Assembly: GCF_000701425.1 (NCBI RefSeq)
Contig: NZ_JNIW01000081.1
Location: 1-12,206 of the forward strand
DNA: 12,206 nt
Origin: Deinococcus frigens DSM 12807
GTDB taxonomy: Bacteria; Deinococcota; Deinococci; Deinococcales; Deinococcaceae
Reading direction: 5' to 3'
Shown here: positions 1 through 6,679 of the stretch, piece after piece
Numbering within the stretch: position 1 is the stretch's first letter
Layout: each line of letters opens with the position of its first letter
The notes under the pieces: generated by a model
Told to the model about the DNA's origin: nothing
The model's input: only the letters and a program-made list of their open reading frames with translations
Databases searched by the model: none
Position numbers and translations under genes: made by a program

Positions 1-200
1 CGCTGGCGCAGTCCTTCTGCGAACAGGGAAGCGAATTTCATGCACCATTCGCGGAGGGTCTCATGGCTGACTTGAATGCCGCGCTGGTGCAGCAATTCTT
101 GAACATCTCTGTAGCTGAGCGGGAAGCGGTGGTACAGCCACACAGCGTGCTGGATGATGATCATTGGGAAGCGGTGTCGGTAGGGCTTGGCGTCGGTCAC
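1..200 (-). CDS. IS6-family DDE transposase, N-terminal part (runs off window edge)
   Basis: Sixty-six codons of a transposase that continues beyond position 1. The minus-strand translation contains YRHRFPMIIIQHAVWLYHRF, then LSYRDVQELLHQRGI and VSHETLREWC. This is the N-terminal helix-turn-helix region typical of IS6-family transposases, which use a DDE catalytic domain that would lie outside the window. The start is taken as GTG at 200-198, because an in-frame TGA lies two codons upstream and the conserved block starts a few residues downstream. The ribosome binding site is weak (a GGGTAGG stretch about 14 bases upstream). Nothing in the visible part suggests inactivation. The right-hand copy supplies the C-terminal end of a similar protein in the same orientation. 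Confidence 0.85.
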   Translation of the reverse strand, partial: MTDAKPYRHRFPMIIIQHAVWLYHRFPLSYRDVQELLHQRGIQVSHETLREWCMKFASLFAEGLRQ

Positions 201-242
201 GGATGGTCAGCCTACCCCAGTCCGGTTAAGGCAACACAACCC
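1..242 (-). mobile_element. IS6-family insertion sequence, left copy (5' end only)
   Basis: This is the transposase-start end of an insertion sequence that runs off the left edge. Going outward from the transposase start there is a short leader and then the terminal repeat. Read on the minus strand, the repeat has a 15-bp core TTGTGTTGCCTTAAC at 225-239, and the exact tip is probably at 240-242. The same 15-bp core recurs at 11839-11853 at the opposite end of a second copy. The IS6 assignment rests on the partial transposase (see the CDS entry). The outer half of this copy is not in the window, so its completeness and any target duplication cannot be judged. Confidence 0.85.
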
Positions 243-381
243 TTGGGGTTATTACCTGGGCGTTGGCGTGGTTGGCAATATGCAGGCGGACGATCAGCCA
301 AGCCCTGGGGATTTACAGACGGCCCGGCTGTACGGGCAGCGCCTGGCGGGCGCAACCCTGCGCTGGCAAAGGGACATGTGA
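243..381 (+). pseudogene. C-terminal stub of a flavodoxin/NAD(P)H-quinone-oxidoreductase-like protein, truncated by the IS
   Basis: Immediately inside the IS end, an open frame of about 45 codons ends at TGA 379-381. Its residues include YYLGVGVVGNMQADD, then PSPGDLQTARLYGQRLAGA. The pattern 'glycine-rich loop, short acidic stretch, PS.xDL..AR..G+R.A' resembles the C-terminal tail of WrbA-like and related FMN-binding flavoproteins. Family assignment from so short a stretch is tentative. The frame continues backwards into IS sequence, so the 5' part of the gene was lost or separated when the IS joined here. It is unlikely to be translated into a functional product. It could instead be another protein with a similar tail. 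Confidence 0.5.
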
Positions 382-852
382 TCCACAGGGCAGCACCCCA
401 CGGCAACGTTGGGGATGGGCCGTACCTGTACAGGGTGGGGAGCTGCCACCAGAGTCTGGGTGTGGACATGGAAAATTCTATCGGCAGCGCGACCAGGAGG
501 CAGTACCGTCCGCCCACTGGCCAGCGCCCGGTCAGGGTACGGCGAGGGTAAGAACTGCAATCTGCTCCTGCGTTCCAGTTCACAATTTCCCAGAAGTAGA
601 AATGCAGGCACTCTTAGATGCAGCTTTCCCAACGAACTCTTTTCGCCGAACGGGTCTTCCCATCCCGCATCACCAGGCGCTGTGGGATGGGAAGACCGCC
701 AGAATGGATTGAAGGGCGCTGTTAACTTTTAGGGCGGCTTGACGCTGATTTGAAGTCTCGCCTGGCCGCTGTGCTTTCTCGGCGTTTCGCGGTGCCAGCG
801 CTGGCCTGTGACGGCTCAAGGATTGGTTCAGATGCTGGTTGATGTGTACACC
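382..852. other. Intergenic stretch without a convincing gene; contains a strong hairpin
   Basis: No reading frame on either strand has recognisable protein content, and the overlapping ORFs are compositionally arginine- and proline-rich, as expected from GC-rich noncoding DNA. Visible structures are a perfect 14-bp inverted repeat (653-666 with 684-697) and a 12-bp perfect palindrome GCCAGCGCTGGC at 794-805. The latter lies about 50 bases downstream of the flavoprotein stop codon but has no T-run, so it is at best a weak terminator. This is probably decayed sequence between the truncated flavodoxin-like gene and the flavoprotein gene. Confidence 0.6.
653..697. repeat. Perfect 14-bp inverted repeat (hairpin, 17-nt loop)
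   Basis: GGTCTTCCCATCCC at 653-666 is exactly complementary to GGGATGGGAAGACC at 684-697, with a 17-base spacer. Inside the spacer, 667-669 can add a G-U and two Watson-Crick pairs with 681-683. No T-run follows on either strand, so a simple intrinsic terminator is not supported. It may be a remnant of a small repeat element or a structured RNA. Confidence 0.8.
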
Positions 853-2505
853 TTATGCCCGCGTCCGTTCAGCCTGCGCTTCGGCCAGATACGCGTGAAC
901 TGCCGAGATGACCACCGAACCCTCACCCACCGCCGACGCCACGCGCTTGACCGAACCCGCCCGGATGTCGCCCACCGCGTACACGCCAGGCAGCGAGGTG
1001 GCAAACGGCACGCCGCCGTCTCCATTGACGATAAACCCCTTGTCATCAAGAGCCACCTGGCCGCGCAGCCAGTCGGTGTTGGGCGCGGCCCCGATCATGA
1101 TGAACAGGGCGCGGGTGTCCAGACGGGTTTCGGTTTTGCCGCGCACGTCGCGCACCGTCACCGCCTCCAGGGCCGCGTCGCCGTGCAGAGCGACGATCTC
1201 GCTGTAAGGATGCAGGGTGATGGCTGGGTGGCGCTCGATGCGCTCCGACAGGTAGTTCGACATGGTGGCCGCCAGCCCCGCGCCGCGCACCAGCAGGTGG
1301 GTGTGGCGCGCAGTGCGCGACAGGTACATGGCCGCCTGGCCCGCCGAGTTGCCGCCGCCGACAATCACGGCGTCGGTCTCCCGGCACCGCCGCGCCTCCA
1401 GTTCGGTGGCGGCGTAGTAAACGCCCGCACCCTCAAAATCTGGCAGGCGCTCCAGGGGCAACCGCCGGTACTGCACGCCGTTGGCGAGAATGACCGTGCG
1501 GGCGGCGGTCATCCGGCCATCGTCGAGGGTCACGTCGAACGCGCCGTCAGCGCGGCGCTCCAGACGGGTGGCGCGGCGGGGGGCGGTGAACTTCGCGCCG
1601 AACTTGATCGCCTGAATCTGGCCCTGGAACGCGAGTTCTGCGCCGGAGACGCCAGTGGAAAAGCCCAGGTAATTCTCGATCCACGACGACGTGCCTGCCT
1701 GACCGCCGATGGCGGTGTCCTCCACCACCAGGGTACTCAGGCCCTCGCTGGCGGCGTAGACGGCGGCGGCCAGTCCAGCGGGACCCGCGCCCACCACCAG
1801 CACGTCGAAAAAGGTATCCCCCCCCAGCGGCAGGTCCAGCCCCAGCGCCTGGGCGAGTTGCTGTGGTGTGGGGTTGACCAGAGCTGCCGAGCGGCCCGTG
1901 ATCGCCAGCGTGCCGGTCTCCGGCAAGGAGAGTGATCCTGCGGCGGCGGTTGCCGCTTCTTGGTCTGCTAAGTCGATGAAGCGGTGCGGCAGCCGGTTGC
2001 GGGTGGCGAAGGAGCGCAGCGTCAGGGCATGTGGGTCATCCTCTGGGCCGATCAAGGTGAGTCCCCCCTCGCCCCACTCGATGAGCAGACGGCGGCGGGC
2101 CACCAGCGCCGAGACGATGAGGCTGCCCAGTTCCGGCTCGGTGGCCACCAGTTCGCGCACGGCGGCCTGCGACACCACCACCACCTGTGAACGCTCTGCG
2201 GCGACGCCAGCCTGAAATGTCCCCTGGCCCATCAGCAGGCCCAACTCGCCCGAGAAATTCGGGGCCTGAATGCGCACCACCACGCGGTCATCCCCCCGGT
2301 CCACGATGTCCAGCGCGCCGGACTTCAGGTAGATCAGGTCATAATTCGGCTGGCCGACGTCAAAGAACACCTCTCCCTCGGCCACGTTTCGCGCCTGTCC
2401 ATAGGCGCACAGGGCGGCCACCTGCGCGCCGGTGAGGACCGGCCACGCGGCGCGTTCTAGTTCGTTTCTGACGTTCGCCGAGCGGATCTTTGACTGATTG
2501 ATCAT
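853..2505 (-). CDS. FAD-dependent oxidoreductase: cyclic-nucleotide-binding domain fused to thioredoxin-reductase-like domain
   Basis: A 550-residue cytoplasmic flavoprotein. Residues about 20-145 form a cNMP-binding (CRP/FNR sensor) fold, with the ELGLLMGQGTF stretch corresponding to the phosphate-binding cassette. Residues about 155-225 look like a small thioredoxin-fold linker (FATRNRLPHRFIDL). Residues about 232-545 are a thioredoxin-reductase-type FAD/NAD(P)H module: VVGAGPAGLAAA (about 237-248) for FAD, IVGGGNSAGQAA (381-392) for NAD(P)H, and VYAVGDIR (508-515) near the C-terminus. Where classical TrxR has CATC, this protein has YYAAT (363-367), so the redox-active disulfide is absent and classical thioredoxin reduction is unlikely. 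Such fusions lacking CXXC are a recognised group of unclear electron acceptor. The start ATG at 2505 is preceded by AGGAGG (2514-2519) eight bases away. The TAA stop is at 853-855. Confidence 0.93.
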   Translation of the reverse strand: MINQSKIRSANVRNELERAAWPVLTGAQVAALCAYGQARNVAEGEVFFDVGQPNYDLIYLKSGALDIVDRGDDRVVVRIQAPNFSGELGLLMGQGTFQAGVAAERSQVVVVSQAAVRELVATEPELGSLIVSALVARRRLLIEWGEGGLTLIGPEDDPHALTLRSFATRNRLPHRFIDLADQEAATAAAGSLSLPETGTLAITGRSAALVNPTPQQLAQALGLDLPLGGDTFFDVLVVGAGPAGLAAAVYAASEGLSTLVVEDTAIGGQAGTSSWIENYLGFSTGVSGAELAFQGQIQAIKFGAKFTAPRRATRLERRADGAFDVTLDDGRMTAARTVILANGVQYRRLPLERLPDFEGAGVYYAATELEARRCRETDAVIVGGGNSAGQAAMYLSRTARHTHLLVRGAGLAATMSNYLSERIERHPAITLHPYSEIVALHGDAALEAVTVRDVRGKTETRLDTRALFIMIGAAPNTDWLRGQVALDDKGFIVNGDGGVPFATSLPGVYAVGDIRAGSVKRVASAVGEGSVVISAVHAYLAEAQAERTRA

Positions 2506-2548
2506 CTTTTGAACCTCCTGGGGTGCAGTGTCCCGTGCGGACGGTGTG

Positions 2549-2681
2549 ATCTAGAGCAGATGTCGTAAAAAGGCCATTTTTATAACCAAGCGAAGCGAGT
2601 GACTTTTACCGAGCAGGACGAGGAATGGAGTCGCCGGAAGTCTGTTTTTCCGGTGACTCCATTCGGAGAACTGCTCTAGAT
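2549..2681. repeat. 133-bp nested-palindrome element (MITE- or REP-like)
   Basis: The ends are an 11-bp perfect inverted repeat, ATCTAGAGCAG (2549-2559) and CTGCTCTAGAT (2671-2681). Inside is a strong hairpin: 2623-2639 pairs with 2648-2664 (GAATGGAGTC...CCGGAA against TTCCGG...GACTCCATTC) with one G-U pair and an 8-base loop. A near-palindrome AAAAAGGCCATTTTT lies at about 2567-2581. There is no open reading frame. Terminal inverted repeats plus internal palindrome and lack of coding capacity fit a small non-autonomous element. No clear target duplication is visible. It lies 43 bases upstream of the flavoprotein start codon, so it may carry or alter that gene's promoter. Confidence 0.7.
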
Positions 2682-2734
2682 GGGCTGGAACCTCCGTCCT
2701 CAAAGGACAAGCCGGTGAACAGGTCTCAGCACGG

Positions 2735-3912
2735 TCAACTGGTCTGCGCGCGGGGAAAGCGGCGCGTCGTCACGGCCAGCGCCAGCGCCAGCAGCGCGAC
2801 GCCAGCGGCCACCAGCGGCAGCGGTTCGCTGCCCGCGCGGGCCATCACCTGGCCGCCCAGCAGCGAACCGGCAAAAATCCCCAGGTACAGGGCGCTGGCA
2901 TTCAGCGCCAGCGCCGCCCCTTGAAGGGCGGGGTTGGCCTATGCCAGTTGCACCTGCTGCGGTGTTTGAAAGCCCAGCCCCACCGCCCCCCAGACGGCGA
3001 TGAGCAGGAGAGTGGGGATCAGCAAGCCACCCACGCCCCACAGCCCCAGCAGACACAGGCCCAAAATCCCCAGACACAGCAGGGCGGTGCGGGCCGCGCC
3101 GAGGCGGTCCGTGGCCTGTCCAGCCCCCAGGTTGCCCGTGACACTCGCCACGCCGAAGACCAGCAGCGTGGCCGTGACTGCGCCGCTGCCCATCGCCAGC
3201 GTCTGGCCCAGATACGGCGCGATAAAAGTGAATAGCGTGTACTGGGCGGCCAGTTGCAGCGCGGTCACCAGCAGCAGCAGGGCGATCAGCGGCGTGCGCA
3301 ACGCCTGCATGAAGACCCGCAGATGGGGCGGCGGCAGGCGCAGGGCCGGGTCAAGGGTGCGCCACGCTGTGCCCAGGCCGAGTACGGCCAGCACCGTGAC
3401 CAGCAGGAAAGGAGCGCGCCAGCCCACGGATGACCCCAGCAGGGTGCCCAGCGGAACCCCGAGGGCGGTGGCAACCGTGAAGCCGCCGAACACCAGCCCA
3501 ACCGCCCGCCCGCGCGTCCGGGGGCCGCTCAGGGCCACTGCCAGAGTGGACGCGGTGGGCGTGAACAGCGCGGCCCCCGCGCGGCGATCAGGCGTGAACC
3601 CAGCAGCACGCCGTAATTCGGGGCCAGCGCCCCCAGCAGGCTGCCCAGGGCCAGCAGGATCAGGCCGGACATGATCAGGGTACGGCGGGGCCACGCGCCG
3701 CTCAGCATCACCAGCAGCGGCGAGGCCAACGCATAGCCCAGCGCGTAGAGCGTGATGAGCAGCCCTACCTGAGCCGGTGAAACGCCAAACGCGGCCTCCA
3801 GCGCGGGCAGGATGCCAGCGATCACCAGGGCGTTCACACCGATGGCGAAATTCCCGAGGGCCAGCGCCAACAGCGCGCGGGGCAGGGGGGCGGAAACAGT
3901 TGTGGTGTTCAT
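2735..3912 (-). pseudogene. MFS drug/sugar efflux transporter (DHA1/AraJ-like), broken by a frameshift and an in-frame amber codon
   Basis: The ancestral protein would be about 392 residues with 12 membrane segments, the usual size for DHA1-type antiporters. The start ATG (3912) follows AGGAGT at 3919-3924. The N-terminal part reads FAIGVNALVIAGILPALEAA and LLITLYALGYALASPLL, typical of this family. After LGSRLIAA the frame is lost near 3573-3583 in a GC-rich run with CCCCC on the plus strand. The downstream frame resumes with GAALFTPTASTLAVAL, consistent with loss of one base. A second lesion is a TAG at 2939-2941 after TPQQVQLA. Past it the same frame continues ANPALQGAALALNASALYLG and ends at TGA 2735-2737, consistent with CAG changed to TAG. 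It lies 46 bases downstream of the DJ-1-like gene, presumably in the same transcript. A sequencing error could explain the frameshift but hardly both lesions. Confidence 0.88.
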
Positions 3913-3958
3913 GGTCAGACTCCTGGGACGCTAGGCCATGGCGTCAGCTTTAACCCCC

Positions 3959-4705
3959 TCAGCGGCCCAGGGCCTCAATGACGAGCCGCGCGGCGGCGGC
4001 CCCGCTGTACTGCTGCTGCCCGGTGATGAGGTTGCCGTCACGGTAAGCGAAGGCGGCGAAGCGCGGGCCAACGATGAAGTTGGTGTTTGGCAGCTTCCTG
4101 GCCTCATCCTCGATCCAGAACGGCTGGATGCGCTGCCCCACGAAGTCGTCGGCGAACTGTTCCTCACTGTTGGCAAAGCCCGTCCAGGTCTTGTCGTCCA
4201 CGATCAGGTTGCCGTCGCTTTTCCTGGCCTTGAGCAGCACGCAGGTCCCGTGGCAGATGGCGGCGGCAATCTTGCCCGCCTCGTAAAACTGCGCGAACAG
4301 GGCGTGTAGCGGCTGGTTGTCGATGAAGGTGTACATCGGTGATTGCCCGCCAGCGAGGAAGATCGCGTCGTAGTCGTCCACAGTTGCGCCCTCAAGGCTG
4401 GCGGTGTCCTGCACGAGCTTCAGGTGCGTCTCGCTTTTCTTGAAGCCCAGGCTGATCAGGTCATGGACGCTGTAGCCACTGGCGTCCTCGGGATCGCTAT
4501 AGCCGTCGAATTGCAGCGCGCCGCCGTCAGGTGAGCGCAGATCCACCTGGTAACCCGCCTCGGTGAACTCGAACCAGGCGTGGGTGACCTCTGCCCACCA
4601 CGCGCCGATGGGCCAGCCGGTCTGCTGGCTGGTGCTGCCGTTGGCGGCGACGAGAAGAAGGCGCTTGGGGTGTGTGGGATTCACGGTGTTGGTGTTTGCG
4701 CTCAT
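3959..4705 (-). CDS. DJ-1/PfpI (Hsp31-like) class I glutamine-amidotransferase-fold protein
   Basis: 248 residues of the DJ-1/PfpI superfamily, whose members include glyoxalase III/protein deglycases, chaperones and proteases acting in carbonyl or oxidative stress. Visible hallmarks are the strand RLLLVAANGS (15-24), WWAEV with a candidate active-site glutamate (E39), AIFLAGGQSPM (115-124), and the nucleophile elbow AAAICHGTCVLL with Cys151 followed by His152. The C-terminal block contains GPRFAAFAYRDGNLITGQQ. An open frame extends to 4966, but the start is placed at ATG 4705 because GGAGG (4713-4717) precedes it at seven bases and homology begins at LLLVAANGS. The gene is divergent from the HxlR-type regulator and is followed by the MFS gene. 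It is probably repressed through the palindrome at 4774-4793. The exact substrate cannot be told from sequence. Confidence 0.92.
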   Translation of the reverse strand: MSANTNTVNPTHPKRLLLVAANGSTSQQTGWPIGAWWAEVTHAWFEFTEAGYQVDLRSPDGGALQFDGYSDPEDASGYSVHDLISLGFKKSETHLKLVQDTASLEGATVDDYDAIFLAGGQSPMYTFIDNQPLHALFAQFYEAGKIAAAICHGTCVLLKARKSDGNLIVDDKTWTGFANSEEQFADDFVGQRIQPFWIEDEARKLPNTNFIVGPRFAAFAYRDGNLITGQQQYSGAAAARLVIEALGR

Positions 4706-4769
4706 GGTTTGTCCTCCGGTAAACAGCCTAGGTTCCCGACTTGAATTGTTGAAGTCGGAACAGACTGCT

Positions 4770-4797
4770 GCCATAGGTACAGATTTGTACCTAACAA
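4770..4797 (-). promoter_or_regulatory. Candidate promoter of the DJ-1/MFS transcription unit
   Basis: On the minus strand, TTGTTA (4797-4792) and TATGGC (4775-4770) are separated by 16 bases. This is a moderate match to a sigma-70 promoter with a weak -10. The interval is almost exactly covered by the palindromic operator, as expected for repression. Confidence 0.4.
4774..4793. promoter_or_regulatory. Perfect palindromic operator, probably for the HxlR-type regulator
   Basis: TAGGTACA (4774-4781), spacer GATT, TGTACCTA (4786-4793): two perfect 8-base arms. It lies in the divergent DJ-1/regulator intergenic region, 36 bases before the preferred regulator start. HxlR-family dimers bind such short inverted repeats, often with a GTAC core, next to their own genes. 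Assignment to this regulator is inferred from position. Confidence 0.75.
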
Positions 4798-4829
4798 TGA
4801 TTTTGGTGACTAAGGTGCAAAATGGGTAT

Positions 4830-5225
4830 ATGCGATCTGACTTCCCGCCGTACCGTCCCGAGATGCAGGCCAATGTCTTTCGCCGCCGCTGCCCGTCCAA
4901 TGCAGTGCTGGACATGATTGCCGACAAATGGAGCGCGCCGATCATCAGCCGTCTCAAGAACGGCAAATTGCGTCACGGTGAACTGCTGGGCAGCATCGAG
5001 GGCCTGAGCCAGCGCATGTTGACGCAGACCCTGCGGGATTTGGAGAGCAATGGTCTGGTGACCCGCACGGTGTATCCCGTTGTACCGCTCCACGTGGACT
5101 ACGAATTGACCGATCTGGGCCGCAGTCTCTATGACAAAGCACTCAAGCCGTTGACACACTGGGCGATGGAACATATGGGGGACGTGGCCCAGGCACGGGC
5201 CGAATTCGAGCGTAGGGCCGGATAA
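4830..5225 (+). CDS. HxlR-family winged-helix transcriptional regulator
   Basis: 131 residues. It has the HxlR layout: a cysteine in the N-terminal arm (RRRCPSNAVLDMI, Cys21), DKWSAPIISRL as the first helices, the recognition region GELLGSIEGLSQRMLTQTLRDLESNGLV (about 50-77), and the wing plus DYELTDLGRSL (90-100). Members such as YodB and HypR sense electrophiles or disulfide stress through this N-terminal Cys and control reductases or DJ-1-like genes nearby, which matches the neighbour here. The start is uncertain. ATG 4830 gives the usual length and has AAGGTG at 4812-4817, 12 bases upstream. ATG 4797 is in frame and would add MILVTKVQNGY, but it abuts the operator and lacks a ribosome site. 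The frame extending back to 4563 is antisense to the DJ-1 gene and is not used. Confidence 0.9.
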   Translation: MRSDFPPYRPEMQANVFRRRCPSNAVLDMIADKWSAPIISRLKNGKLRHGELLGSIEGLSQRMLTQTLRDLESNGLVTRTVYPVVPLHVDYELTDLGRSLYDKALKPLTHWAMEHMGDVAQARAEFERRAG

Positions 5226-5497
5226 TTGATGCTCTCCCGATTGGATGCGGTGCAGATTTAGCGTGACAGCCTGGGCACTGACCAGCCGGAAGCCTCAATG
5301 CAGTGGGGCCTCGCCGGCGCAGGACGCCGCTCTCGGGTCAGCGCGGGGGTTGTTTTATTCTGGCCCTGTACGCCGCATCATCGATTGCAGGCTGGGAGAG
5401 TGGGCCAAGGACCGAGCGAGAATGTAGGGCTGCCCGAGCCTTCAGCTTGGTAGCCCCCTCAGAAAGATGATTGGTTCAGCCGTGCTTTGCGCCTGGG
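5226..5497. other. Intergenic region between convergent genes, no gene seen
   Basis: The only frame of note (5245-5427, plus) has no recognisable content. A GC-rich stretch followed by GTTGTTTTATT near 5348-5360 could serve as a loose terminator for the regulator gene, but I cannot draw a convincing stem. The left part of the ancestral GDPD reading frame ends at 5498, just beyond this stretch. Confidence 0.5.
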
Positions 5498-5530
5498 TCA
5501 GCGCCAGCCGCGCGCCTGCATGTCGTCAAT

Positions 5531-5670
5531 GTCATCGGTGATCATGACGTCCACACCCAGGTTGACACCCCTGGTATTGCCGTCCCTGGGTGAGGTCAGC
5601 GTCATCGGTGATCATGACGTCCACACCCAGGTTGACACCCCTGGTATTGCCGTCCCTGGGTGAGGTCAGC
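5531..5670. repeat. Exact 70-bp tandem duplication inside the 3' end of the GDPD-like gene
   Basis: 5531-5600 and 5601-5670 are identical, each starting GTCATCGGTGATCATGACG and ending GGTGAGGTCAGC. As 70 is not a multiple of three, the extra copy shifts the reading frame of the overlapping minus-strand gene. Confidence 0.97.
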
Positions 5671-6473
5671 TCCCAGTGCCACCCCATCGTGTAAAGCTGG
5701 CGCTCTTTGGCGTAATCCACGACACTCTGGTCCCAGTCGTTGACGTTTGCGCTCACGTAGCGGAAACCCAACCCACGGCTGCGGTCAATATCGGCGTTGG
5801 TCGGTTTGGTGGTGGCCCCGTACACCCGCGTCAAATTGAGCTTGACCTGATCGTAGGCAGCGGCGTCCCGAACCGTGATCAGCATATTTTCGTTGAGCGA
5901 AGTGATGACTTCCGTGGTGCGTTGCCCACGTTTTTTGAGCAGCGCATTCAAGGCTTTGGGCAGATCGACGGTGTAGCCCGTGTCGTCTTTCATCTCAAAC
6001 ATCCAGTGACCGGTGTAGCCCACAGAATTGAGTACATTTTCAAGTCTCTCCGCGCAGCGATCAACCTGTGCGGGGTCGGCTGTTGCGATGTCGATGGTTG
6101 GCCCCGTGACCCTGCCGCTGCTGTCGATCACTTTGCAATAGCGGTTATGGTGCATATACAAGATGCCGTAGGAGTTAGCCGAGACAGCGCTGGGATGGCG
6201 GTTGAGCTGGAGATCAACCTCAATCCAGCGCACCCCCTGAGCCTTCGCTTTGGTCAGCGCTTGAATGCTGTTCTCCCACTCGTTCTCGTCCCAGCCGTAA
6301 GGCCGGGCCGCCCCGTCCCCAGCGTGGGCGGCAATTTGCTTGTTGCTGGGGCGCACGGCCAGGGCGTTGAGGCTGGCCTGATCTAGTGCCGACGAAGCGG
6401 CGTCAGGTGTGGGCGCTTGCCCACAGGCGGCGAGCAACAGGGCGGTCACGGGCAAAAAGCGGAGTGCGTCCAT
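5532..6473 (-). CDS. Glycerophosphodiester phosphodiesterase-like lipoprotein, C-terminus altered by tandem duplication
   Basis: 313 residues as now encoded. The start is set at ATG 6473 (GGAGAG a few bases upstream; the frame also opens at 6515). A signal sequence ends in a lipobox LLLAAC with Cys17, so export and lipid anchoring are likely. The enzyme part shows GDPD/PI-PLC-like TIM-barrel signatures: IAAHAGDG with His50, WENSIQAL with Glu67/Asn68, IEVDLQL with Glu85/Asp87, and LYMHHNRY with His108/His109. Related enzymes hydrolyse glycerophosphodiesters. The conserved end GVNLGVDVMITDD is followed by a frameshifted tail (ADLTQGRQYQGCQPGCGRH). Without the second 70-bp copy the frame would end IDDMQARGWR at TGA 5498-5500, giving 301 residues. 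Because the barrel is nearly complete before the change, activity may survive. It lies 206 bases downstream of the IclR-type gene on the same strand. It could alternatively belong to the PI-PLC-X branch. Confidence 0.8.
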   Translation of the reverse strand: MDALRFLPVTALLLAACGQAPTPDAASSALDQASLNALAVRPSNKQIAAHAGDGAARPYGWDENEWENSIQALTKAKAQGVRWIEVDLQLNRHPSAVSANSYGILYMHHNRYCKVIDSSGRVTGPTIDIATADPAQVDRCAERLENVLNSVGYTGHWMFEMKDDTGYTVDLPKALNALLKKRGQRTTEVITSLNENMLITVRDAAAYDQVKLNLTRVYGATTKPTNADIDRSRGLGFRYVSANVNDWDQSVVDYAKERQLYTMGWHWELTSPRDGNTRGVNLGVDVMITDDADLTQGRQYQGCQPGCGRHDHR

Positions 6474-6679
6474 CTCATCTCTCCAAGGGGCCAGCCTACG
6501 CCCCATGTTGACCAATAGATTCTATGAAGTAGAAATGAGGGTCTATCAGTCAGACAAACACACCGTAAGTGTTGTTCGTCAGTAGAACGTCATCCTCACG
6601 GCACGGATATGGCGCAGTGGACGGCGGCCCTCTCGCGTCTCAATTCAGGTCAAGCTGATAGCCGAAGCGGAGGAATGCT

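Noticed and set aside
593..604. GAAGTAGAAATG found here and again at 6526-6537, considered as a shared regulatory site
   Set aside because: A 12-base match is expected by chance several times in a 12-kb window, and the two contexts are unrelated.
808..1935. Long plus-strand open frame of 375 codons opposite the flavoenzyme gene
   Set aside because: It is antisense to a strongly supported gene, rich in R, H, Q and G, and has no family features. It is a by-product of GC-rich codon use.
2700..3077. Minus-strand frame of 125 codons at the 3' end of the MFS gene
   Set aside because: It is a shifted frame. The true MFS C-terminus is in the frame interrupted by the amber codon and ends at 2735.
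4563..4829. Upstream extension of the HxlR-type regulator frame
   Set aside because: It runs antisense through the DJ-1 gene and across the operator, with no homology-like content and no ribosome site.
4706..4966. N-terminal extension of the DJ-1-like gene frame
   Set aside because: It would read through the operator and into the regulator gene. A good ribosome site precedes ATG 4705, where family similarity begins.
5676..6386. Plus-strand open frame of 236 codons opposite the GDPD-like gene
   Set aside because: It is antisense to a gene with a lipobox and active-site motifs. The translation shows no recognisable domain.
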